Part shown: positions 9,715 to 17,988 of the stretch, piece after piece
Numbering within the stretch: position 1 is the stretch's first letter
Layout of the letters: each line of letters starts with the position of its first letter
Source of the DNA: an uncultured Acetatifactor sp.
GTDB lineage: Bacteria > Bacillota > Clostridia > Lachnospirales > Lachnospiraceae
DNA: 63,139 nt
NCBI GenBank assembly: GCA_910577035.1
Contig: CAJTKW010000023.1
Coordinates: forward strand, 1 to 63,139
Reading direction: 5' to 3'
Notes under the pieces: generated by a model
The model's input: only the letters and a program-made list of their open reading frames with translations
The model's database searches: none
Told to the model about the DNA's origin: nothing
Position numbers and translations under genes: made by a program

Positions 9715-10728
9715 ATGGCAAAAATAGGTATATTGGGGGGCGGAAGCTGGGGAATTGCCCTGGCGGTGCTGCTGCATAAGAACGGACATGAGATCACGGT
9801 GTGGTCTGCGCTGGAATCCGAGATTCGGATGCTGAAGGAAAATCATGAGCATAAGATGCTGCCGGGGGTAAAGCTTGCGGAGGACGTATTGTTTACCCCG
9901 GAAGCAAAGGAGGCAGTGACGGACAAAGATCTGTTGGTGATGTCCGTTGCCAGCTCTTATACGAGGAAGACAGCCGGAATTATCGCCGGCTTTGTACAGC
10001 CGGGGCAAAGAATCGTCAATGTGGCCAAGGGTATTGAGGAAGGAACCCTGATGACACTGTCGGAGATCCTGGAGCAGGAGATTCCCCAGGCGGATGTGGC
10101 GGTGATGTCCGGTCCTTCCCATGCGGAAGAAGTAGGCCGGGGAATTCCCACTACCATTGTGGTGGGCGCGAAGACCCAGGCCACGGCGGAATCTATTCAG
10201 AATCTGTTTATGAACGAGGTCTTCCGGGTCTATATCAGTCCGGATGTTCTGGGTATGGAGCTTGGCGGGGCTTTAAAGAATGTGGTGGCGCTGGCGGCAG
10301 GAATTGCCGACGGCTTAGGCTACGGGGACAATACCAAGGCGGCCCTGATTACCAGGGGAATCACGGAGATTGCCCGTCTGGGCACTGCTATGGGTGGAAA
10401 GTTTGAAACCTTTTGCGGACTTACCGGTATCGGAGACCTGATTGTAACCTGTGCCAGTATGCACTCCAGAAACCGCCGGGCAGGTATCCTCATCGGCCAG
10501 GGAAAAAGCTGTGAGGAAGCCATGGCGGAGGTGCAGATGGTGGTAGAGGGGGTGCATTCCGCCAAGGCGGCCATGGCCCTGGCCCAAAAATATGATGTGC
10601 AGCTGCCCATCATCGAGCAGGTGAATGCGGTGCTGTTTGAGGGAAAGAGCGCAGACCAGGCAGTGAAGGACCTGATGCTGCGGGACAAGAAGACAGAGGT
10701 GCCGGCATTCCCCTGGCAAGCAGTGTGA
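9715..10728 (+). CDS. gpsA: Glycerol-3-phosphate dehydrogenase [NAD(P)+]
   Basis: Reduces dihydroxyacetone phosphate to glycerol-3-phosphate for PlsY. The N-terminal Rossmann motif GILGGGSWGIALA, the substrate region GPSHAEEVGRGIPT, the catalytic-Lys region GALKNVVALAAGIADGLG and the GLTGIGDLIVTC segment are all intact. The length (337) is normal. The start is fixed by AAGGAGG, seven bases upstream of ATG 9715. In many Firmicutes spoIVA follows gpsA; here a CotS-like gene follows and spoIVA is about 20 kb away. Confidence 0.97.
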   Translation: MAKIGILGGGSWGIALAVLLHKNGHEITVWSALESEIRMLKENHEHKMLPGVKLAEDVLFTPEAKEAVTDKDLLVMSVASSYTRKTAGIIAGFVQPGQRIVNVAKGIEEGTLMTLSEILEQEIPQADVAVMSGPSHAEEVGRGIPTTIVVGAKTQATAESIQNLFMNEVFRVYISPDVLGMELGGALKNVVALAAGIADGLGYGDNTKAALITRGITEIARLGTAMGGKFETFCGLTGIGDLIVTCASMHSRNRRAGILIGQGKSCEEAMAEVQMVVEGVHSAKAAMALAQKYDVQLPIIEQVNAVLFEGKSADQAVKDLMLRDKKTEVPAFPWQAV

Positions 10729-10737
10729 AAGGCGAAA

Positions 10738-10797
10738 AGATTTTCTAAGGCGTCAGCCGATGAGGGCGGCACTGCCGCGGGAGACGGAATGTCCCCA
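10738..10797 (+). repeat. Twin-hairpin dispersed element, copy D (degenerate)
   Basis: AGCCG (10755-10759), seven bases, CGGCACTGCCG (10767-10777), seven bases, CGGAA (10785-10789). The centre and both N7 spacings match the three strong copies, while the outer arms are worn. It is preceded by AGATTTTCTAAGGC (10738-10751), a motif that also builds the hairpins at 42681-42822. The CotS-like gene starts about 20 bp downstream. Confidence 0.6.
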
Positions 10798-10807
10798 GAG
10801 GGGAAGC

Positions 10808-11794
10808 ATGGAGGCCGGAATGGATAAATTTACAGAAATATGCGGTCAGCTGGGGCTGGGAAAGCTGACTGCGCCCCCTGAGGCTTTATCCGGGGGATTT
10901 ATGCACAAAATGTATTCGCTGAATACGGAGCAGGGGAAATATGCACTGAAGCTGTTGAACCCGTATATTATGCAGCGGGATACGGCAATGGAAAATTTCA
11001 GACAGGCGGAAATACTGGAGGCAAAGCTGGAAGGCAGGGGGCTTCCCATACTGCCTGCCCTTACCTTTCATGGGAAGAAAATGCAGGAGACAGGCGGGCA
11101 GTATTACTATCTGTTTGAGTTCTTTGACGGTAAGGCTCTGCAAAATTCGGAAATCGAAATCAGCCACTGTGAAGAAATGGGCCGGACCCTTGCCCGCATC
11201 CATGAGATTGAACGACGCAGGGAAAAGGTGCAGATTGACGAGATACACGGAAACTGGGCATATTATATGGAGATGCTTTCCGGGCAGAATCAGGAATTAT
11301 GGGAGCTGATGAGGGAGAATGTGGAACTGGTTCTGGATTGTGAGAGAAAGGGCAATGCTGCCCTTGGCAGACTGCCGGAGACAGTGACTATCTGCCACAA
11401 TGATATGGATAGTAAAAATGTGCTTTGGCGGGGCGGCGAATATCGGATCATTGATCTGGAATGCCTTTCCTGGGAGAGCCCGTGTCTGGAGCTGTATGAT
11501 CTGGCGCTAAACTGGGCCGGATACGAGGAATGCGCCATTGATGGGGATAAGCTCAGGGCCGTTGTAAGGGCCTACGGTGACGGAGGCGGCCGGCTGCCGG
11601 AGGACTGGGAATGCCTTTATGAGGCAGAGCTGGTGGCAAAGCTGGACTGGCTGGAATTCAATCTCAAGCGGACCTTGGGCCTGGAAGGAGGAGCGGAGGA
11701 TAAGCAGCTGGGGATTTCCATGGTAAAGTGGGCGCTCCGGCATATCCGGTATTACGCAGGGAGGAAGGACGAGATTTTAAGCAGTGTGCAATAA
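10808..11794 (+). CDS. CotS-like / aminoglycoside phosphotransferase-fold protein
   Basis: A kinase-fold (APH, PF01636-like) protein of about 328 residues, related to the CotS/YutH spore-coat-associated group of Firmicutes. Visible: the catalytic loop CHNDMDSKNVLW (HxDxxxxN type, with N for the first H-x-D residue pair order), then the metal-binding IIDLE in place of DFG. The N-lobe Lys lies in KYALKLLN. Start choice: ATG 10808 after GAGGGGAAGC, or ATG 10820 after GGAGGC. The longer frame from 10760 would begin inside repeat copy D and is unlikely. The natural substrate is unknown; a spore-coat role is inferred from family resemblance only. Confidence 0.75.
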   Translation: MEAGMDKFTEICGQLGLGKLTAPPEALSGGFMHKMYSLNTEQGKYALKLLNPYIMQRDTAMENFRQAEILEAKLEGRGLPILPALTFHGKKMQETGGQYYYLFEFFDGKALQNSEIEISHCEEMGRTLARIHEIERRREKVQIDEIHGNWAYYMEMLSGQNQELWELMRENVELVLDCERKGNAALGRLPETVTICHNDMDSKNVLWRGGEYRIIDLECLSWESPCLELYDLALNWAGYEECAIDGDKLRAVVRAYGDGGGRLPEDWECLYEAELVAKLDWLEFNLKRTLGLEGGAEDKQLGISMVKWALRHIRYYAGRKDEILSSVQ

Positions 11795-11811
11795 AGGAAT
11801 TGGAAAATGCA

Positions 11812-12165
11812 GTTATGGCACCAAAGAATAAAGGGACGCTTTATGGTAAAATAAAAAGGCTCCGAAGGGGGGACTTGAGCTTGACATCCCTGTGCTGAAC
11901 GGAGAGGAGTACCGGGAGGAATGTCAGCTTGCTTCAGTATGAGGAAAGAGTGGCTTAAAATGTCACGGAGGTGCTGCTGCCTGTCTTCCGGAGCGGGTAC
12001 GTACGTCTGCCCGGGCATCTAAAGAGCGTACCCAAATGGCAGCAATACATGTACTGCGGGGACAGCGTGCCCATGGCGGTGATCTATCAGGCCAGGGAGA
12101 AGGGACTTTTCTTAAAGGAAGCGGAGTATCCCGTGCCGGCGGCGCTGTTGGTCTATAAGAAATAA
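11812..12165 (+). pseudogene. Decayed gene remnant of unknown function
   Basis: About 350 bp without an intact gene but with protein-like pieces in two frames. ELDIPVLNGEEYREE in one frame ends at TGA 11940-11942. NVTEVLLPVFRSGYV continuing to VPAALLVYKK lies in another frame behind a TAA, and ends at 12165. The pieces read smoothly if one frameshift and one or two stops are ignored. The 64-residue tail could be called as a GTG-started ORF at 11971, but it has no separate ribosome site. I do not recognise the ancestral family. Confidence 0.5.
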
Positions 12166-12172
12166 TGTACAG

Positions 12173-12210
12173 AAAAAAAGCAGGGGCGGCGGGTAAAGCG
12201 GCCTCTGCTC
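12173..12210 (-). terminator. Rho-independent terminator downstream of metF
   Basis: On the minus strand an 11-bp stem with two mismatches (GCAGAGGCCGC / GCCGCCCCTGC, about 12180-12209) is followed by a run of seven T. Confidence 0.65.
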
Positions 12211-12277
12211 CACGTAGTGCGTCTTGCGGCATAAATTTCCGGCAGCGCATATTTCAGGGAAGCGCTGATCAAAGGCC

Positions 12278-13135
12278 TTACCGGTAGACAGCCTCGGTGA
12301 TTTCCCTTGCCATTTTCGGCTTGTTCATGGTATAGAGATGAATGTCGTTTACGCCGTTCTCCTGAAGATCCCTGATCTGGCGGATGGCGTAATCGATTCC
12401 CGCTCGGCGCATTTCCTCCGGGTCATCACCGTAGGAGGCGATAATGTCCGCCAAAGCCTTGGGTACGCTGGAGCCTGCCAGAGTGATGGTGGTGCCGATC
12501 TGCTTTGCGGAGGTAATGGGCATGATGCCGGCGCAGATGGGAACGGTGATTCCTTTTTTTGCCGCTTTTTCCAGAAAGCCGTAATAAAAGTCATTGTCGA
12601 AGAACAGTTGGCTGATGAAAAATTCCGCCCCGGCCTCCTGCTTTTTCTTCAGGTTATTTAAGTCGGATTCCATGCTGAAGGCCTCAAAATGCTTTTCGGG
12701 ATAGCAGGCCCCGGACAGCTTCAGATCCGTACTTTCTTTTAAGAATGCCATCATGTCGCTGGCATGGGCGAAGTCCCGGGAAGCAAACTGCTCGTCGGTC
12801 ATATCCCTGGGGCGGTCGCCCCGCAGGGCCAGTACATGATTTACATGATGCTTTTTCAATTCCTCATAAACCGCCAGCAGCTGTTCTCGGCGGCTGCCCA
12901 CACAGGTCATGTGGGCCACGGCATCAATGCCCAGTTCATTTTGTATGTAGGAAGCAATTTCTATGGTCTGTCCGGAGCGGCTGCCGCCGGCGCCGTAGGT
13001 GACGCTGATAAAATCGGGGGACAGCTCACCCAGGGCGTTCAGTACCTCAAAGGCCTTCTCAAACTCGCCGTCTTTCTTCGGAGGAAATACCTCAAAGGAG
13101 AGGCTTCTTTTTTTCTCAAAGATGTTTTGTATCAT
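12278..13135 (-). CDS. metF: 5,10-Methylenetetrahydrofolate reductase
   Basis: An FAD-dependent TIM-barrel enzyme that reduces methylene-THF to methyl-THF for methionine synthesis or acetogenic carbon flow. Family motifs: LSFEVFPPK near the N-terminus with the catalytic Glu, ISVTYGAGGS, AHMTCVG, LALRGDRP, and a YPEKH segment. The 285 residues fit the short bacterial MetF. It stands alone on the minus strand with its own promoter (13166-13194) and terminator. No SAM riboswitch or S-box was seen in the roughly 40-base leader. Confidence 0.95.
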   Translation of the reverse strand: MIQNIFEKKRSLSFEVFPPKKDGEFEKAFEVLNALGELSPDFISVTYGAGGSRSGQTIEIASYIQNELGIDAVAHMTCVGSRREQLLAVYEELKKHHVNHVLALRGDRPRDMTDEQFASRDFAHASDMMAFLKESTDLKLSGACYPEKHFEAFSMESDLNNLKKKQEAGAEFFISQLFFDNDFYYGFLEKAAKKGITVPICAGIMPITSAKQIGTTITLAGSSVPKALADIIASYGDDPEEMRRAGIDYAIRQIRDLQENGVNDIHLYTMNKPKMAREITEAVYR

Positions 13136-13165
13136 AGGATCGTCCTTTCTGTCTGTTGTATGGCT

Positions 13166-13194
13166 ATTTTATCATTTTAAAATTGTGTTTACAA
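13166..13194 (-). promoter_or_regulatory. Promoter of metF
   Basis: Minus strand: TTGTAA (13189-13194), 17 bases, TAAAAT (13166-13171), about 25-30 bases before the metF start codon. Confidence 0.55.
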
Positions 13195-13282
13195 GCTGAA
13201 TTTCAGCAGCGCATACTTTTGATACAGACGTCCGGCATGATACCGGAAGTAAAATGAAAGACGGAAAGAAGGCGGGAAACAG

Positions 13283-14325
13283 ATGGATTTCAGGGCGGTT
13301 CTGCAGACCGATGAATATGATTTTATCAGAAAGAACGAGCGCCTCGACAATAGAATGGCGCGTTGGGGGAAATTGGCCGGCTTATATCAGATGAAAACAT
13401 GGATGCTTTGCTGCCGGGAGCTGTCCGGATGGGGACTTATGAGGATAAGCTGTATGCAATTCCTTTATCTGTAAATGTCAGATCCCTTTTGACCCGCAGG
13501 GACTATTGGCAGGGGGACAGCTGGACAGTTGAGGATATATTGTCAGTGCTGGAGGAATCAAATGAAATAGAAGGATTATTTGTAGATATTGGCGGCGTGG
13601 ACGAATATTTTTATAATATGTATTTTATGATAGGGATGGACATCATGCGTTCCCCATTTATGAAAGACGGCAACAGCGGTTTTGACTGTCAGGAATTCAG
13701 AGAATTGCTGGTGACCATTAAAAATATGACCCACAATGCTTATAATAACAGCCGGCCGGATGATCGAATGCTGCCACTCACCGATGGAAACTATTTGGGA
13801 ACAGAGTGTCTGATCACGACTATGAAGGGTTTTTGCAATATTTTCGAAAAAATGGGAGAAAATGCCAACCTGGTAGGCTATCCCAGCGATATGGGAAGCA
13901 GCCATTACCTTCAGGAGGCCGGAATGCTGGTCGTTAATCAGAATGCGATGGGGAAAGAGGGGGTAAGGGAATTAGTAAATGATTTGCTGGGTTTGGAAAG
14001 TCAAAAGCATGTTGGATACGCCATCAGTGTCAGAAAGGATATACCGGAGGCCCAATTGATTTATGACAAGTCAAGTAATGCTTATATCTGGACAGCTTCG
14101 GCCGGTAACGGTTTTCTATTGCCGGCAAAGGCTGACGGAAGCTCTTATTTGGAGGAATATATGCAATTATTACTAAACGCAGAACCCGCATCATTTGCTT
14201 CCGATGAATTGTTCGACATGGTTATGGAAGAAGCAAACGGATATTTTAGTTCCGATAAATCTTTGGACGAGGTGGTAGATATTATCCAGAACCGGGTGCA
14301 GCTATACTTGGATGAGCGAAAATAA
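13283..14325 (+). pseudogene. Frameshifted, N-truncated solute-binding-protein-like gene
   Basis: Two overlapping frames. From 13283 a frame begins MDFRAVLQTDEYDF and loses sense near 13390. The frame from about 13363 to 14325 then carries 310 clean residues (ISDENMDALLPGAVRMGTYEDKLYAIPL onward is well-formed). The C-terminus, IQNRVQLYLDERK, closely matches TNRVQVYLNELR at the end of the lipoprotein at 25397-27592, so they are paralogues of one family with a periplasmic-binding-protein-like C-half. No signal peptide or lipobox is present here, and about half of the expected length is missing. It is most likely a dead copy. A sequencing frameshift cannot explain the missing N-half. Confidence 0.7.
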
Positions 14326-14403
14326 GGGATAAAAGTTACATATATGGCGTCTGCGGAGAGGAAGAGCTGTCCGTGGGCGTCTTTTTTAAGCAGACGGTAG
14401 TTC

Positions 14404-14432
14404 TTGCACAATCGCTGCTTCTGTGTTACGAT
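14404..14432 (+). promoter_or_regulatory. Promoter of the moxR operon
   Basis: TTGCAC (14404-14409), 17 bases, TACGAT (14427-14432). It places repeat copy B inside a 5' leader of about 170 nt. Confidence 0.6.
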
Positions 14433-14464
14433 GTTTATGCTGAAAAACGCAAGGACAGCGTTTT

Positions 14465-14523
14465 TCTCACGGATTGTTTGTGCCGTCTGCGGCGGCACTG
14501 CCGCCGTTGGCGGCATGACGGAA
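14465..14523 (+). repeat. Twin-hairpin dispersed element, copy B (moxR leader)
   Basis: GTGCCG (14480-14485), N7, CGGCACTGCCG (14493-14503), N7, CGGCA (14511-14515), preceded by CACGGATTGTTT and followed by TGACGGAA. It is the same orientation as the downstream gene. The second loop (CCGTTGG) matches copy A; the first loop differs. Confidence 0.85.
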
Positions 14524-14610
14524 ACCGGTGCTTTTACGAGAAAGGACAGGAAGCTGCGGAGAGAATTATCATAGAGAAATGTAAGCCGTATGGGCGGAAT
14601 GGAGTGCAGT

Positions 14611-15432
14611 ATGGATAACAGAAATTTTCAGGGAACCGGAGAATATGTAGCCAGCGAGGAGCTGATGGCCAGCGTCAATATCGCCATGGCGTTAAAAAAG
14701 CCGCTCTTAATCAAGGGTGAGCCGGGCACCGGCAAGACCATGCTGGCGGAGGCGGTAGCAGAATCACTGGGCAAAAGGCTGATTATCTGGAATATCAAGT
14801 CTACCACCAAAGCCCAGGAGGGCCTGTATGTCTATGATACCATTCAGCGTCTTTATGACGGGCAGTTCGGCGAGGAAGGCGTGAATGATATTGCCAGATA
14901 TATCAAGCTGGGCAAGTTGGGGGAGGCCTTTGACAGCGAAGACCAGGTGGTGCTCTTAATTGACGAGATCGACAAGGCGGATCTGGAGTTTCCCAACGAT
15001 TTGTTGTGGGAGCTGGATCAGATGGAATTTTATATCAATGAGACGAAGCGCACCGTAAAGGCAAAGCAGCGTCCCATTGTGATTATTACCTCCAATGCGG
15101 AGAAGGAGCTGCCGGATGCGTTCCTGCGCCGCTGTATTTTCCATTATATTGATTTTCCGGATCAGGGGCTGATGGAGGAGATCGTGCGGGTGCATTTCCC
15201 GGAGGTGGAGGAGAACCTGCTGAAAAATGCCATGGATGTCTTCTATAATATCCGCAGTATCCGTGACATCCGCAAGAAACCCAGCACCTCCGAGCTCATT
15301 GACTGGATCAATGCCCTGCAGATCGGCGGCATTTCAGCAGAGAAAATTAAGGAGGCCCTGCCCTTTATCGGCGTGGTGGTGAAGAAGGACGAGGATATGG
15401 AATTGGTGAAGCAGGAGAAGGGAAATCTATGA
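14611..15432 (+). CDS. MoxR-type AAA+ ATPase
   Basis: A 273-residue AAA+ ATPase of the MoxR class. Walker A is GEPGTGKT (about 33-40), Walker B LLIDEIDKAD, sensor 1 ITSNAEKELPDAFLRR with the Arg finger. These ATPases work as chaperones, typically with a von Willebrand A-domain partner, to insert metals or mature enzymes. The partner here is the gene at 16169. ATG 14611, with GGAG eight bases upstream, is preferred over the in-frame ATG at 14590. The stop overlaps the next start (ATGA). Confidence 0.9.
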   Translation: MDNRNFQGTGEYVASEELMASVNIAMALKKPLLIKGEPGTGKTMLAEAVAESLGKRLIIWNIKSTTKAQEGLYVYDTIQRLYDGQFGEEGVNDIARYIKLGKLGEAFDSEDQVVLLIDEIDKADLEFPNDLLWELDQMEFYINETKRTVKAKQRPIVIITSNAEKELPDAFLRRCIFHYIDFPDQGLMEEIVRVHFPEVEENLLKNAMDVFYNIRSIRDIRKKPSTSELIDWINALQIGGISAEKIKEALPFIGVVVKKDEDMELVKQEKGNL

Positions 15433-16073
15433 ATGAACTTTTAAGGCAGGCAAATGCTTTGCTGCAGAATCACGGATTTGAATATGCTTTTTGCGGAGGA
15501 TGGGCAATAGATCTGTTTATCGGCAGGGAAACGCGGAAGCATGGCGATATTGATATTTTTGCATATTGGCAGGAGCGGGACACAATTATTGAATATATGC
15601 AGTCCATGGGGTTTCAGGTATATGAAATGATGGGCGGCGGGAAAGCGCATCATATTACCGATATACAGGAACAGTTAAGGTGGAAGCGAAACATTTTCTG
15701 TTTTACACAGGATTGTGAAATGGTGTGTCTGACGGCAACAAATGAAGCAGGTATCTATGTTGTTGATTTCAGGCACATAGGGCAGACGAAATTGAATTTT
15801 ATAGAGTTTTTGTTCAATGACAAAAAGGATACAGATTTATTGTATGCCCGCAATCATGAGGTTAAGCTGGCATTGTCCGATGCTTTCCTGATTCGGGACG
15901 GCCTGCCGTATTTAGCGCCGGAAATGTGCCTGCTTTATAAGTCTACGGATACGGAAAGAGAAGGGTATCAAAGTGATTTTGACAATGCCATGTCGTGCAT
16001 GGATCTTCGGCAGAAACGCTGGCTTGAAGACGCATTGGCAGTCATGTATCCGGAAGGCCATAAGTGGCGGTAA
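15429..16073 (+). CDS. Nucleotidyltransferase, aminoglycoside-2''-adenylyltransferase-like
   Basis: A 214-residue single-domain nucleotidyltransferase. GGWAIDLFIGRETRKHGDID carries the Pol-beta-type GG...D.D site with the RxHxDID variant seen in the aminoglycoside/lincosamide adenylyltransferase-like group (PF10706-like). The gene is clearly more A/T-rich than its neighbours and is wedged between moxR and its VWA partner, with a 4-bp overlap to moxR. That suggests a later insertion that kept translational coupling. Antibiotic modification is possible, but many members have no known substrate. Confidence 0.75.
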   Translation: MNELLRQANALLQNHGFEYAFCGGWAIDLFIGRETRKHGDIDIFAYWQERDTIIEYMQSMGFQVYEMMGGGKAHHITDIQEQLRWKRNIFCFTQDCEMVCLTATNEAGIYVVDFRHIGQTKLNFIEFLFNDKKDTDLLYARNHEVKLALSDAFLIRDGLPYLAPEMCLLYKSTDTEREGYQSDFDNAMSCMDLRQKRWLEDALAVMYPEGHKWR

Positions 16074-16168
16074 GAGAATGAACGATAGAGTGGGAAGCAT
16101 GAGAATGTCAGTAATCGGGAAAGGGAACATGGGCGGGATTGCCATCAAACTGGCGTGGAGGACAGGAT

Positions 16169-17371
16169 ATGTTTATTCGTTTTTTTGAAACTCTGCGGGA
16201 TAAAGGCCTGCAGGTGACCCTGGGAGAATTCCTGACCTTGCAGGATGCCCTGGATCAGGGGCTGTGCGGCAGCTCCCTGACGCAGTTTTATTATGTGGCC
16301 CGGATGATCCTGGTGAAGAGCGAAACGGATTTTGACAAATTTGATATGGCCTTTGAAGAGTGCTTTAAGCCTGCCCAGAAAGAGACGGAGGTGGGGAAGG
16401 AAATGCTCCGCTGGCTGGACAAGTCCGATATGCTGGAGCTAGCCCATGAGGAGGCAAGAGCCCATTTGAACCAGATGGAGGACATTCAGGTGGACAAGGA
16501 GGACGTGGAAGAGACTTTCAAGCAGCGTCTCAAGGACCAGAATGAAGAGCATAACGGCGGCAGTTTCTGGATCGGCACCATGGGCAAGACCTCCTTCGGC
16601 AATATGGGCGGCAATGTCGGCGGCGTGCGGGTGGGCGGCCAGACCGGCTACCAGTCTGCCTTTTCCGTGGTGGGGGCAAGAAAGTACCGGGATTTTCGGG
16701 ATGACCGGGTGTTGGATAACAGGCAGTTTCAGATGGCGTTCCGCAAGCTGCGGCAGTTCTCCTCCCGTCTGGACATACCGGAGTCGGAGCTGGATATTGA
16801 CGGTACTGTAAACAAAACCTGCAATAACGGAGGATGCCTGCAGATTGTGATGCAGAAGCCCAGGAAAAATGCGGTGAAGTTACTTTTGCTCATGGATTCC
16901 GGAGGAACCATGATTCCCTTCAGCAGTCTGCTGAACGATCTGTTCCAGGCCGTTCACAAGTCCAATCATTACAAGGACGTAAAGACCTATTATTTCCATA
17001 ACTGCATTTACAGCAAGCTGTATAAGACCCCGGAATGTGAGAACGGGGACTGGATTGACACGGAGTGGATGTTCCGCAATGTGGACAGTGATTACAAGGT
17101 GATTATTGTGGGGGATGCGGCCATGGCACCGGAGGAGCTGTACTCGGACACCGGGAATTACCGGGGACCCAACGGCGGCCTGTCGGGCTGGGAGTGGCTG
17201 CAGCTGGTGAAAAAGAAGTATAAAAAGGTGGTATGGCTGAATCCCAAGATGGCACCGGGAAGAGCTCCCTGGCGGGAGGCGGAGACGGCGGTGAAGGAGC
17301 TGTTTCCCATGTACAAGCTGACGGTGGACGGTTTGAACCAGGCAATGACGAAGCTGATGTCAGCCCGCTGA
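16169..17371 (+). CDS. VWA-domain protein, CoxE-like MoxR partner
   Basis: A 400-residue protein. The N-terminal helical domain (about 1-130) begins MFIRFFETLRDKGLQVTLGE. A glycine-rich linker (about 135-165) is followed by a C-terminal von Willebrand A domain. The metal-ion site is MDSGGTM rather than DxSxS, a change I see as normal for this MoxR-associated subfamily. Start at ATG 16169 with GGAGGA seven bases before it; the 30-base upstream extension has no ribosome site. It should act with the MoxR ATPase at 14611. Confidence 0.85.
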   Translation: MFIRFFETLRDKGLQVTLGEFLTLQDALDQGLCGSSLTQFYYVARMILVKSETDFDKFDMAFEECFKPAQKETEVGKEMLRWLDKSDMLELAHEEARAHLNQMEDIQVDKEDVEETFKQRLKDQNEEHNGGSFWIGTMGKTSFGNMGGNVGGVRVGGQTGYQSAFSVVGARKYRDFRDDRVLDNRQFQMAFRKLRQFSSRLDIPESELDIDGTVNKTCNNGGCLQIVMQKPRKNAVKLLLLMDSGGTMIPFSSLLNDLFQAVHKSNHYKDVKTYYFHNCIYSKLYKTPECENGDWIDTEWMFRNVDSDYKVIIVGDAAMAPEELYSDTGNYRGPNGGLSGWEWLQLVKKKYKKVVWLNPKMAPGRAPWREAETAVKELFPMYKLTVDGLNQAMTKLMSAR

Positions 17372-17401
17372 CGGTACAAAGTTAAGATGAAAGGGTGGAA
17401 G

Positions 17402-17959
17402 ATGGCAGGCAAAGCATGTATTATTTCCTTCAGCGGCCGGGCTGGAGGCAGCTGCAGCAATATCGCAGAAGTATTGCGGCGATACTGGAAAGGAGAGGCA
17501 GAAGTGTATGATTTTTCTAACCTTTCCATTACTCCCTGCGGGCACTGCGGTTATCAGTGTTTTCAGGCAGGGGAGGAATGTCCTTATTTCAGCGATCCGG
17601 TCTATGAAATGTATGATGCCGTGGTAAAAAGTGAGGTTACCTGTTATATTGTTCCTAACTATTGCGATTATCCCTGTGCCAATTTCTTTGCCTTTAACGA
17701 GCGCAGCCAGTGTTATTTCCAGAATCATCAGGAATTGCTGGAGGCCTATCTGGCGGTGAGAAAGAAGTTTATCGTAGTCAGTAACACGGGACGGGAAAAT
17801 TTTGCATCTGCTTTCCGTTATCATGTGCAGGAGGGTGTGGATCCGGATATTTTGTATCTGAGCGCTAAAAAATTTGGCAGGGTCAGTATTCACGGAGATT
17901 TAATGGATTCGGAGGAAGCGCGGCAGACTGTTCTGCGGTTTGCCGGACAGGATAAATAA
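17402..17959 (+). CDS. Flavodoxin-like NAD(P)H-dependent oxidoreductase family protein
   Basis: A 185-residue protein of the FMN-reductase/flavodoxin-like fold. The phosphate-binding loop FSGRAGGSCSNIAE comes at the N-terminus, then a Cys-rich stretch CGHCGYQCFQAGEECPYF that resembles the iron-sulfur-flavoprotein cysteine motif. GREN and the C-terminal VSIHGDLMD complete it. The cysteine spacing (C-x2-C-x3-C-x6-C) could hold a cluster, as in iron-sulfur flavoproteins of anaerobes, but this is inference. ATG 17402 with GGTGGA is preferred over ATG 17387. tyrS follows at 30 bp. Confidence 0.65.
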   Translation: MAGKACIISFSGRAGGSCSNIAEVLRRYWKGEAEVYDFSNLSITPCGHCGYQCFQAGEECPYFSDPVYEMYDAVVKSEVTCYIVPNYCDYPCANFFAFNERSQCYFQNHQELLEAYLAVRKKFIVVSNTGRENFASAFRYHVQEGVDPDILYLSAKKFGRVSIHGDLMDSEEARQTVLRFAGQDK

Positions 17960-17988
17960 AAAAACAAAAGTGGTGGAGGCTAAAAACA

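Noticed and set aside
14472..14519. A short peptide reading through the twin-hairpin element (TTG TTT GTG CCG ... GCA TGA is open in copies A, B and C, ending a few codons later in A).
   Set aside because: No ribosome site or ATG precedes it, the reading is forced by the GC-rich arms, loop codons are not conserved in a peptide-like way, and copy D lacks it. Structure explains the conservation better.
17960..17988. A T-box leader before tyrS.
   Set aside because: Only 29 bases separate tyrS from the previous stop, and no T-box sequence or terminator is present.
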